The position numbers and the translations under genes are program-made. DNA of 6,131 nt, from NCBI GenBank assembly GCA_002441865.1, contig DJNY01000188.1, forward strand, positions 1 through 6,131, written 5' to 3'. Below the pieces are notes generated by a model. The model ran no database searches. It was given only the letters and a program-made list of their open reading frames with translations, and was not told the origin of the DNA. Below are positions 1 to 5,896 of the stretch, piece by piece. How positions within the stretch are numbered: position 1 is the stretch's first letter; the number at the start of each line of letters is the position of its first letter. This stretch comes from Lachnospiraceae bacterium UBA6452 (lineage in GTDB: Bacteria > Bacillota > Clostridia > Lachnospirales > Lachnospiraceae).

Positions 1-604
1 GCATCTTGATCGACTCTTTCAGCTCTGCGGTTTCTACCGGATTCATGCCTGCTGCAGGTTCATCAAGAAGCAAAAGCTTCATATCCGTTGCGAGGGCACG
101 TGCGATCTCCAGAAGTCTCTGTTTCCCATAAGGGAGATTTTCCGCCAGCTGGTCGGCAAACCCATCCAGCTGAAAAAGCTTTAGCAGTTCCATTGCCTTC
201 TGCGCTGTTTCCGCTTCCTCTTTCCAGAAAAACGGTGTTCTGAAGATCGACTGGAACAGATTGCATTTCATATCCTTATTAAAAGCAACCATGACATTTT
301 CCAGAACCGTCATTTTTTTGAAAAGCCGGATATTCTGGAAGGTTCTGGCAATGCCCGCTTCCACGACCTGATGCGTGGAAAGCCCGTTCATTCGCCTGCC
401 ACACAGCATATAGCTGCCTGAGGTCGGTTTATAAATACCGGTGATCAGGTTGAAAATAGTCGTTTTTCCTGCACCGTTCGGACCGATCAGACCGATCAAC
501 TCACCGGGATAGATTTCAATATTCACATCATTAACTGCTTTCAGACCACCAAACTGGATCCCAAGGCATTTAGTCTCCAGCACCGAAACTCTTTCTTCTG
601 CCAT
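1..604 (-). CDS. livG: Branched-chain amino-acid ABC transporter ATP-binding protein LivG (3' part outside window)
   Basis: This is one of the two cytoplasmic ATPases that drive a HAAT-family importer of branched-chain or related amino acids. The window holds the first 201 codons; the rest lies beyond the left edge. Visible motifs are Walker A GPNGAGKTT (residues 41-49), the Q-loop RTFQN (Gln90), the ABC signature as LPYGKQR (157-163), and Walker B LLLLDEP (177-183). LPYGKQR replaces the textbook LSGGQ, but Tyr-Gly-x-Gln-Arg variants are usual in LivG. The H-loop is not visible. The ATG at 604 is chosen because GAGGTGA, complementary to the 16S tail, lies just upstream at 610-616 and overlaps the livM stop codon, so the two genes are probably translationally coupled. 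The ligand cannot be read from the ATPase. A livF partner is expected downstream but is not seen. Confidence 0.95.
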   Translation of the reverse strand, partial: MAEERVSVLETKCLGIQFGGLKAVNDVNIEIYPGELIGLIGPNGAGKTTIFNLITGIYKPTSGSYMLCGRRMNGLSTHQVVEAGIARTFQNIRLFKKMTVLENVMVAFNKDMKCNLFQSIFRTPFFWKEEAETAQKAMELLKLFQLDGFADQLAENLPYGKQRLLEIARALATDMKLLLLDEPAAGMNPVETAELKESIKM

Positions 605-609
605 ACCAG

Positions 610-1635
610 TCACCTCTTTCCTTTTGGGGTTTTCTTTTTGGTTATTTTTTCGATCAGCTTCGGAAGGGAGAATTCGCGTCCTCCAAACAGACCGGTTGGT
701 TTAAAGATCATAACAACGACCAGAATCACCGCGTAGATCAACATTCTGTAGCTTGCAAAAGCAGGCACAACGTAGGAGATCAGCTGTGGCAGTGCGGAAA
801 GAATCGGTGCTGCCACGATGGAGCCTGTCAAAGAGCCGCTGCCGCCTAAAATAACGATCGCAAGGAACTCTGACGATTTCGAGAAGTTAAAGTAAGTCGG
901 TACTAACGTTGTTATGTAATGTGCGTAAATGGCGCCGGATACGCCTGCAAAAAATGCGGAGATCGTAAATGTCAGAACCTTTGTTTTCGTGACATTGATA
1001 CCGGATGCTGCAGCCGCGATCCTGTCTTCCCGGATGGCGATCAGTGCTCTTCCGTATCTGGAACGGATATAGCAGTACATGATGAAAATGCAGATGACCA
1101 TTGTGATGTAGACGTAATGGTAATCGGATACTTTGGCAATGCCTGCGAAGGATTTACCGAAGGTTGCTTTTCCGGTAATTGCCGGAATACCGAAGTTACT
1201 TAAGACAACGCGGACGATCTCGGCGACCGCCACGGTAACGATACAGAGGTAATCACCGCTGAGTCTCAATGCCGGAATACCAACTAATACACCGATCAGA
1301 CCTGCTGCCAGTCCGCCTACGATAATGGCGATCAGATATAAGACGATCGCCGGCAGATCTGTCTGATCCTGAATGAGCGTTGTGACGATCGCTGAAGCAT
1401 AGGCTCCGATCGACATAAAGCCTGCATGACCGAGTGAAAATTCACCCATATACCCTGTCAGCAGATTCAGGGAACAGACAATGATCGTATAAAACATACC
1501 AATGACAACAAGGCCATTGAAGTATGCAGATTTCTTTCCTAATATACCCGTATCAAATAACAGACAAAGAAGCAGGAACCCCAGTGCAACCGCTATCAGA
1601 CAGATCAGATAATTTTTTTTCATACGCTTTGGCAT
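610..1635 (-). CDS. livM: Branched-chain amino-acid ABC transporter permease LivM
   Basis: This is one of the two integral-membrane subunits of the importer and pairs with LivH to form the pathway. It has 341 residues, close to the shorter LivM proteins. Hydrophobic segments run from about residue 9 to 315. The family motif SLNLLTGYMGEFSLGHAG lies at 55-72. The cytoplasmic coupling loop that contacts the ATPase is at about 204-240, beginning GRALIAIREDRIAAAASG. The C-terminus ends KPTGLFGG followed by a very basic tail. The ATG at 1635 has AGGGAG (1643-1648) 7 bases upstream; a second in-frame ATG four codons later is less well placed. It lies 18 bases after livH and 5 bases before livG, so it is clearly inside the operon. 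The subunit identity is secure; the transported amino acid is not determined by this sequence. Confidence 0.95.
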   Translation of the reverse strand: MPKRMKKNYLICLIAVALGFLLLCLLFDTGILGKKSAYFNGLVVIGMFYTIIVCSLNLLTGYMGEFSLGHAGFMSIGAYASAIVTTLIQDQTDLPAIVLYLIAIIVGGLAAGLIGVLVGIPALRLSGDYLCIVTVAVAEIVRVVLSNFGIPAITGKATFGKSFAGIAKVSDYHYVYITMVICIFIMYCYIRSRYGRALIAIREDRIAAAASGINVTKTKVLTFTISAFFAGVSGAIYAHYITTLVPTYFNFSKSSEFLAIVILGGSGSLTGSIVAAPILSALPQLISYVVPAFASYRMLIYAVILVVVMIFKPTGLFGGREFSLPKLIEKITKKKTPKGKR

Positions 1636-1653
1636 AGCTCCACTCCCTTTCTC

Positions 1654-2541
1654 TTATACTTTTTCGCTTACTTTTTTACCCATCAGTCCGGTCGGCCGGA
1701 TGAGCAGAACAAGGATCAGGATCAGATACGTGACCGCCTCATAAGTACCGGGAAGCATATATACCTTGACCATGATCTCAATGATGCCGAGCAAAAGTCC
1801 GCCGATCATAGCGCCGGGCACACTTCCGATCCCGCCCAAAACGGCGGCAACAAAGGCTTTCAATCCAAGTGTGATACCAAGCTCGTTTTTGATGCTGACA
1901 TAAGATGTCGTGTACATCATGGATGCGACTGCTGCCAGTCCGGAACCGATCGCAAATGTCGCAGTAATGATTTTATTGACGTTAATTCCTACCAGGGTAG
2001 ATGCTATCTTATCCTCCGGAACGGCTCTCATTGCCTTTCCGAGCTTTGTGTACTTAATAAACAGTGTCAGAAGAAGCATCATGACAAGTCCGATGGCGAG
2101 TGTCAGAATGGTTGTCGCCGGGATCGTGACGCTGCCAAAGGAAACTGCCGGCAGATCAAACATCGGCGGTACGTTTCTCGGTGCGGAACCGAAAATAACA
2201 AGTGCACCGTTTTCGAGCACCAGACTCATACCGAGTGCTGTGATCAGTGCAGTTGTAGATCCCTGTCCCCTGACCGGTTTATATGCGATCTGTTCTGTCA
2301 GAACACCTACACAGACACAGACAAGGATCGCTGCAAATACGGCAAACCATGCGGGAAGTCCCAGTTTCAGCATGACAGGGATCACATAGAACAATGTAAA
2401 TCCGCCTACCATGATGAAATCACCATGTGCGAAATTGATCATTCTGATGATACCGTAGACCATGGTATAACCGAGAGCTGTCAGTGCATAAATAGAACCC
2501 AGATTCAATCCGTTTGCCAGACTTTGAATAAATTTAGCCAT
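1654..2541 (-). CDS. livH: Branched-chain amino-acid ABC transporter permease LivH
   Basis: This is the second membrane subunit of the HAAT importer, with 295 residues, which is normal for LivH. The N-terminal family signature is clear: GLNLGSIYALTALGYTMVYG at 11-30, then MINFAHGDF at 34-42. The ATPase-coupling loop is at about 165-206 and begins TKLGKAMRAVPEDKIAS. A Gly-rich segment, AVLGGIGSVPGAMIGG (233-248), and the terminal motif IRPTGLMGKK (281-290) also match the family. The ATG at 2541 has a somewhat imperfect Shine-Dalgarno region: GGAG is 10 bases upstream and GAGGG only 3 bases upstream. The gene follows livJ after a 131-base gap holding two stem-loops and precedes livM by 18 bases. 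Its initiation may therefore be weaker than that of livJ, consistent with the lower stoichiometry of a permease. Confidence 0.95.
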   Translation of the reverse strand: MAKFIQSLANGLNLGSIYALTALGYTMVYGIIRMINFAHGDFIMVGGFTLFYVIPVMLKLGLPAWFAVFAAILVCVCVGVLTEQIAYKPVRGQGSTTALITALGMSLVLENGALVIFGSAPRNVPPMFDLPAVSFGSVTIPATTILTLAIGLVMMLLLTLFIKYTKLGKAMRAVPEDKIASTLVGINVNKIITATFAIGSGLAAVASMMYTTSYVSIKNELGITLGLKAFVAAVLGGIGSVPGAMIGGLLLGIIEIMVKVYMLPGTYEAVTYLILILVLLIRPTGLMGKKVSEKV

Positions 2542-2573
2542 ATGCCCTCATCTCCATTTCTTTTCTTTTTAGT

Positions 2574-2610
2574 GGGTGGCCGGAGGGCTCCTTTGCCGTT
2601 CCGGTCACCC
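2574..2610 (-). other. Stem-loop in the livJ-livH intergenic region
   Basis: In the minus-strand transcript, GGGTGACCGG (2610-2601) pairs with CCGGCCACCC (2583-2574). That gives nine base pairs out of ten, with one A-C mismatch and a 17-base loop. The next bases are A-rich (CACTAAAAAGAAAAG), not a U-tract, so this is not a standard intrinsic terminator for the operon. It sits about 60 bases after the livJ stop and 32 bases before livH. A hairpin after the binding-protein gene of an ABC operon often stabilises the 3' end of a processed mRNA, raising binding-protein output. That role is inferred here. Confidence 0.6.
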
Positions 2611-2650
2611 TATGCACGCCAGTGTTACATGGCCTTTGCATCATACAAGT

Positions 2651-2664
2651 GGGGACTCATCCCC
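2651..2664 (-). other. Small stem-loop just after livJ
   Basis: In the minus-strand transcript GGGGA and TCCCC flank the four-base loop TGAG, starting 8 bases after the livJ stop codon. No U-run follows, so it is not a convincing terminator. Together with the larger hairpin at 2574-2610 it could block 3' exonucleases after cleavage in the gap. The stem is only 5 bp, so chance is possible. Confidence 0.4.
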
Positions 2665-2672
2665 TGCATAAC

Positions 2673-3881
2673 TTAGAAGCTACCGTAATAGCTGAGTGTT
2701 CCGTCCTTAAATGTTTCAATCGTGAAAGGCTTCTTTGCGTCACCGTTTTCATCGTAAGTGATCTCGCCGCCCATGCTTTCATATTTCATGCCAAGCAGTG
2801 TGTCCTTGATAATGGAAGGATCGGAAGAGCCTGCTTCCTCCATTGCCTGTACGAGCATCTTGACTGAATCGTAATACAGGGAAGAAACTGCATTCAGACC
2901 ATCTTCACCGTATTCTGCCTTATAAGCTGCCACATAATTTTTAACGGCTTCTGTGTCAGCGGAAAGATCCAGATGTGCCAGATAGTAGCAGTTGTCAAAC
3001 TTGCTTTCGTATCCTGTAACATCTGTTCCGTCCCATGCATCACCACCGAGGATCGGACCTGTAAAGCCTGCATCTCTTGCCTGGGAAACAAAGTTTGGTA
3101 CGGTATCATAGTTGTTCGGATAAATAATAACTTCAGCGCCCTGTTCGATCGCTTTTGAGATCTGTGCTGTATAGTCGGTATCTGTTGTCACACAGCCATA
3201 ATGCTCATAAGTCACATCAGACATATCAGCAAGCGCTCCCTCCATCGCTTCTGCAAGACCCGCACAATAATCGGAATCTTCCGCAGCCACAATTGCAATA
3301 TTTTTTGCACCGAATTCTTCTGTTGCCAGCTTGGCAAGTGTCGGACCCTGATCCGCATCGGAGAAACATTCCCTGAAAATGTAATCACCTGTCTTACAGA
3401 TCGTTGCGTTTGTGGAATATGGTGTGATGACGAGCATGCCACTGTCCTGTGCTGTTTCCACAAAGGAAAGGGTACAGCTGGAAGAACAAGAACCGATGAC
3501 TGCGCTGATATCATAAGATGCACAGTTGTTGTATGCGCTGATCGCTTCCGTTGCATCTGACTTGTCATCTGCAAATACCGCTGATTCCAGTGTGTAAGTC
3601 TTATCTCCAAGTGTTACACCGCCGGCTTCGTTGATCTCTTTGATCGCCAGGTTGTAACCATTGATCGCACCTTCACCCCAGCTGGCAAGACTTCCTGTCA
3701 GTGGTGCAATACCTGCGATCAGGATGGAATCGGAATCTCCGCCTGCTGCATCGGATGATGCTTCTGCTGCTCCCGATGTGGAAGCCGTCTCATCTGCGGT
3801 GCTGCCACAGCCTGTTAAAAGGCTGGCACCAAGTGCCGCGATCATCGCCGCTGTTATGACTGTTTTGATTCGTTTTTTCAT
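2673..3881 (-). CDS. livJ: Branched-chain/hydrophobic amino-acid substrate-binding lipoprotein (LivJ-like)
   Basis: This is the extracellular, membrane-anchored receptor that captures the ligand and delivers it to LivHM. It has 402 residues from the chosen start. Residues 1-24 are a lipoprotein signal: a basic start (MKKRIK), a hydrophobic core, then the lipobox LLTGC with Cys25 as the lipid-modified residue. A Ser/Ala/Gly/Asp-rich linker (about 26-52) leads into a type-1 periplasmic-binding fold beginning ILIAGIAPLTGSLASWGEG. The likely pocket includes GSCSSSCT (130-137) and TPYSTNAT (153-160). An ATG 33 bases further upstream is rejected because it lacks a Shine-Dalgarno, whereas the ATG at 3881 has AGGAGG 8 bases away and begins a classic signal peptide. 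The mature part carries eight cysteines besides Cys25. Ligand specificity is not determined; the family includes binders of branched-chain amino acids, other amino acids, amides and urea. Confidence 0.93.
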   Translation of the reverse strand: MKKRIKTVITAAMIAALGASLLTGCGSTADETASTSGAAEASSDAAGGDSDSILIAGIAPLTGSLASWGEGAINGYNLAIKEINEAGGVTLGDKTYTLESAVFADDKSDATEAISAYNNCASYDISAVIGSCSSSCTLSFVETAQDSGMLVITPYSTNATICKTGDYIFRECFSDADQGPTLAKLATEEFGAKNIAIVAAEDSDYCAGLAEAMEGALADMSDVTYEHYGCVTTDTDYTAQISKAIEQGAEVIIYPNNYDTVPNFVSQARDAGFTGPILGGDAWDGTDVTGYESKFDNCYYLAHLDLSADTEAVKNYVAAYKAEYGEDGLNAVSSLYYDSVKMLVQAMEEAGSSDPSIIKDTLLGMKYESMGGEITYDENGDAKKPFTIETFKDGTLSYYGSF

Positions 3882-3889
3882 AGTTTTGT

Positions 3890-3895
3890 CCTCCT
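3890..3895 (-). promoter_or_regulatory. Shine-Dalgarno site that sets the livJ start
   Basis: AGGAGG lies 8 bases before the ATG at 3881. This fixes the start at the signal-peptide methionine rather than the upstream in-frame ATG at 3914. Confidence 0.85.
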
Positions 3896-3931
3896 CTTTT
3901 TGAAAATTTATCATTCAACCCTTCGCAAAGC

Positions 3932-4549
3932 TTACAGGCCAAATTTCACTTTTACATAATTCTCCATGACATCGACACAACGGTCTCTGCCAACTCTGGC
4001 ACTGTTAAGTGTCATGTCGTAATTCACCGGATTTGTCCAGTAATTTCCGTTTGTATAATGCTTGTAATAATCTGCACGGTATTTATCTGTTTTTTCGATC
4101 AGCCGGTGTGCTTCGCTTTCCGTTACACCCATCTTTTTGACAATGGATGCCACACAGTCTGCACGTGGCGCTTCTATGTAGAAGCTGGCGACATTGCAGT
4201 AATCTCTCAATACATAGTCCGCACATTTTCCGATCACAATAAAGGATGTTTCATCCGCCAGCTTTCGGATCAGCTCGCTCTGGATATTGAATAAGTTGTT
4301 GTTGGATGTAAACCGCTTATCCGACGGCTCTACCACGTAATGAAACGGAAGTCCCTTCAGCTTATCCGAAATCTCGATCTTCTCGTCTGCCAGATTGAAA
4401 AGTGCTTCGTTGATACCACTGCTTTCGGAAGCCATTCTCAAGATCTGCTGCTCATAGCAAGGAATTCCCAGCCTTTCTGCCAGTTTTACACCAATCTCTT
4501 TTCCACCGCTGCCAAATCCTCTGGCAATCGTAATGACAAATTTCTGCAT
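3932..4549 (-). CDS. Cytidylate-kinase-like family P-loop protein
   Basis: This 205-residue cytoplasmic protein resembles the cytidylate-kinase-like family seen in many Clostridia, rather than the housekeeping Cmk. Residues 4-20 (FVITIARGFGSGGKEIG) contain a phosphate-binding loop of GxxxxGK type; the residue after Lys17 is Glu18, not the usual Ser/Thr. IGKCADYVLRD (107-117) and the lid-like DKYRADYYKHYT (155-166), followed by NYDMTLNSARVG (176-187), also fit the family. Phosphotransfer to a nucleotide such as CMP is expected from the name, but the true substrate of these proteins is not established here. The ATG at 4549 is preferred over an ATG 30 bases upstream because AGGAGG lies 8 bases before it. 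The gene ends 50 bases before livJ with no terminator between, so it probably leads the importer operon. Why a kinase would sit there is unclear. Confidence 0.82.
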   Translation of the reverse strand: MQKFVITIARGFGSGGKEIGVKLAERLGIPCYEQQILRMASESSGINEALFNLADEKIEISDKLKGLPFHYVVEPSDKRFTSNNNLFNIQSELIRKLADETSFIVIGKCADYVLRDYCNVASFYIEAPRADCVASIVKKMGVTESEAHRLIEKTDKYRADYYKHYTNGNYWTNPVNYDMTLNSARVGRDRCVDVMENYVKVKFGL

Positions 4550-4557
4550 ATTGTTCT

Positions 4558-4563
4558 CCTCCT
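4558..4563 (-). promoter_or_regulatory. Shine-Dalgarno site that sets the kinase-like gene start
   Basis: AGGAGG, inside a longer GAGGAGGAG, lies 8 bases before the ATG at 4549. It lies downstream of, and so excludes, the in-frame ATG at 4579, which sits at the base of a hairpin. Confidence 0.8.
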
Positions 4564-4578
4564 CACTATTAGGAATCA

Positions 4579-4614
4579 CAAAGGAGCTTTTACAGTTTTG
4601 TAAAAGCTCCTTTG
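4579..4614 (-). terminator. Perfect 16-bp inverted repeat between the dehydrogenase and kinase-like genes; probable weak or bidirectional terminator
   Basis: CAAAGGAGCTTTTACA (4579-4594) and its exact complement (4599-4614) surround a four-base loop, GTTT on the plus strand. The stem begins 29 bases after the dehydrogenase stop codon, the usual place for an intrinsic terminator. The U-tract is poor: on the minus strand the run after the GC-rich part is only TTTGTGATT, with the first three T inside the stem. Termination may thus be partial, or the element may act instead as a 5'-terminal hairpin for the kinase-liv transcript. The structure is certain from sequence; the role is inferred. Confidence 0.6.
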
Positions 4615-4623
4615 CTTATATCA
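4615..4623 (-). promoter_or_regulatory. Possible extended -10 promoter for the kinase-liv operon
   Basis: The minus strand reads TGATATAAG, an extended -10 pattern (TG-N-TATAAG, five of six bases of the -10 hexamer). The -35 region at 17 bp (CAATCA) is poor. Predicted initiation is near 4608, inside the inverted repeat, so the transcript would begin with a 5'-terminal hairpin. This is the best promoter I can see between the two genes, but it is weak evidence. Confidence 0.3.
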
Positions 4624-4643
4624 TGGGTCATGCTGACTGATTG

Positions 4644-5741
4644 TTATGCCTCCCACAACTTCTTATATATTTGTAAGATATCTTCCTTTGTTACTTCTTT
4701 GATCGTATTTCCCGGACTGCCGCTTGCCAGTGCATCATCTGCCATCTTATCCATCTTTTCAAAAAATGCCCCTTTATCGATGCCATACGCTTCCAGCGTC
4801 GGAATCTCGATCGTCCTGCACAGGTCTTCCAGATAGATGAAAAAGGCATCTGCACATTCCTTATCGGATCCTGCTGCACCAAGTGCTCTGCCGATCGCTG
4901 CAAATCTGGAAAGACATCCGTCCTTTGCAAATGCCAGGCATTTAGAGATCAGCATGGCGTTGGAAATCCCGTGCGGCACATGAAAGAGTGCGCCGATCGG
5001 TCTGCTCATGCCATGCACAAGCGTCACACTTGCATTGTTGATGCAGACACCGGCTTCGTATGCAGCAAGAGCCATCTGTGTTCTGGCTTCCAGATCTTCG
5101 CCGTTTTCGTAAGCCGCAGGTAAATAAGTAAATACCCGTTTGATCGCGGATATTGCGAATATATCGGTATACGGTGTTGCCTTTCTGGATGTATACGCCT
5201 CTACCGCATGTGTCAGGGCATCCATTCCGGTCGCTGCTGTGATCGACTTCGGTGCTGTAACGGAAAGCGTCGGATCGATGTCCGCCAGCTTTGGGATCAC
5301 CTTTTCATCCGTGATCAGCTTTTTCGTATCCGTTGCGGATTCTGTCACACAGTAAAATTTTGTTGCTTCCGATCCGGAGCCTGCTGTTGTCGGTATTAAG
5401 GCGATCGGTGCATAACCGGATGCTGCGGAAACTGCTTTGGCACTGTCCTGTGGACTTCCGCCGCCAATCCCGATGACCATATCGCAGCCTTCTGTGTCAT
5501 ATACCTTTTTGGCAGCCGCAACCATCAGGTCATCCGGTTCTCCTTTGATATCTGTAAAGACGGTGTAGCTGACACCTGCTTCCTCTAAGGAATCGGTCAG
5601 TTTCTTCACAATCCCGCTCTTCTCCACAATCTTACCGGAAATGATCAGTGCGTGGCTTCCAAGCTGGCTGATCTGCTCCTTTGCCATGGAAATTGCATTT
5701 TCCCCGACTATTGTCCTGCCGGGCATTAAAATCTGATACAT
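4644..5741 (-). CDS. Iron-containing alcohol dehydrogenase (group III)
   Basis: This cytoplasmic NAD(P)-dependent oxidoreductase interconverts an alcohol and an aldehyde or ketone; the substrate is not known. It has 365 residues, near the family norm of about 380. The nucleotide-binding region shows IGGGSPQDSAK (92-102) and PTTAGSGSE (117-125). The four expected metal ligands are visible: Asp174 and His178 in GMDALTHAVEAY, then His243 (VHG) and His257 (PHG), spaced 14 apart as in E. coli FucO. The second His of the common HGMAHPLG motif is replaced by Arg247 (HGMSRPIG). An upstream in-frame GTG at 5750 overlaps the Shine-Dalgarno and is rejected; the ATG at 5741 has AGGAGG 8 bases away. The gene follows a regulator fragment and an attenuator-like leader and ends before a strong inverted repeat, so it is probably a single-gene unit. 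Confidence 0.93.
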   Translation of the reverse strand: MYQILMPGRTIVGENAISMAKEQISQLGSHALIISGKIVEKSGIVKKLTDSLEEAGVSYTVFTDIKGEPDDLMVAAAKKVYDTEGCDMVIGIGGGSPQDSAKAVSAASGYAPIALIPTTAGSGSEATKFYCVTESATDTKKLITDEKVIPKLADIDPTLSVTAPKSITAATGMDALTHAVEAYTSRKATPYTDIFAISAIKRVFTYLPAAYENGEDLEARTQMALAAYEAGVCINNASVTLVHGMSRPIGALFHVPHGISNAMLISKCLAFAKDGCLSRFAAIGRALGAAGSDKECADAFFIYLEDLCRTIEIPTLEAYGIDKGAFFEKMDKMADDALASGSPGNTIKEVTKEDILQIYKKLWEA

Positions 5742-5749
5742 GTCATCCA

Positions 5750-5755
5750 CCTCCT
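5750..5755 (-). promoter_or_regulatory. Shine-Dalgarno site that sets the dehydrogenase start
   Basis: AGGAGG (followed by TG) lies 8 bases before the ATG at 5741. The GTG three codons upstream overlaps this site, so it cannot be the start it serves. Confidence 0.88.
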
Positions 5756-5776
5756 GTAGCTTCGTCCCTGCGGAGC

Positions 5777-5803
5777 TTTTTCTGTGATGGTATCACAGAA
5801 AAA
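5777..5803 (-). promoter_or_regulatory. 12-bp perfect hairpin/palindrome in the dehydrogenase leader
   Basis: On the minus strand TTTTTCTGTGAT and ATCACAGAAAAA flank the loop ACC. The core is TGTGA, five bases, TCACA. As RNA it is a stable hairpin 36 bases before the start codon. As DNA it resembles an operator for a dimeric regulator; a classical CRP site would have a six-base spacer. Its 5' arm is the U-tract of the terminator immediately upstream, so the two elements are physically interlocked. Confidence 0.6.
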
Positions 5804-5832
5804 AGCCGGTGTACACTGTACCCGACTTCTTT
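5799..5832 (-). terminator. Intrinsic terminator (possible attenuator) upstream of the dehydrogenase
   Basis: In the minus-strand RNA GUCGG (5826-5822) pairs with CCGGC (5809-5805). An inner GUAC/GUAC stem has the triloop AGU, with one bulged A between the two stems. Six U follow directly (5804-5799). The preceding AAAGAA (5832-5827) can pair with that U-run, extending the stem to 11 bp, which is common in bidirectional terminators. It may terminate the upstream regulator transcript. It also lies about 35 bases downstream of the predicted dehydrogenase transcription start, where it would act as an attenuator. Confidence 0.75.
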
Positions 5833-5867
5833 GTCTTATTTTCTGTGTTTTGTTTGATGTTGGAGTC

Positions 5868-5896
5868 ATCATAGCATCTGCCCTTTGCACTGGCAA
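5868..5896 (-). promoter_or_regulatory. Sigma-A-type promoter for the dehydrogenase leader
   Basis: TTGCCA (5896-5891; five of six consensus bases) and TATGAT (5873-5868; five of six) are separated by exactly 17 bp, and TG one base upstream of the -10 makes it an extended -10 as well. Predicted start of transcription is near 5861, giving a leader of about 120 bases before the dehydrogenase ATG. Confidence 0.75.

Noticed and set aside
919..1203. Plus-strand open frame of 94 codons
   Set aside because: It lies wholly antisense to livM and has no ribosome-binding site or plausible product.
1176..1281. Short repeated sequence GCCGGAATACC within livM
   Set aside because: Both copies encode a Gly-Ile-Pro-Ala segment in frame (residues 119-122 and 149-152). 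It is explained by the protein sequence rather than by a DNA repeat element.
1910..2389. Plus-strand open frame of 159 codons
   Set aside because: It is antisense to livH, which is a clear family member. The frame exists because of livH codon composition, and its product resembles no protein I know.
2611..2670. TATGCA and TGCATA copies flanking the hairpins of the livJ-livH gap
   Set aside because: The six-base match is self-complementary and common by chance. It gives no clear enclosing structure.
2425..2867. Plus-strand frames of 81-83 codons around the livJ-livH gap
   Set aside because: They overlap conserved coding sequence of livH or livJ on the other strand, and the part in the gap coincides with the hairpins. 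No ribosome-binding site was seen.
3201..3610. Overlapping plus- and minus-strand frames of 119 and 132 codons inside livJ
   Set aside because: Both are out-of-frame shadows of the binding-protein gene. Their products are Cys- or His/Arg-rich with no domain character.
5751..5775. Possible Shine-Dalgarno sequestration of the dehydrogenase by an upstream CTCC
   Set aside because: Only four base pairs (CUCC with GGAG) can form, too few to claim a translational switch.
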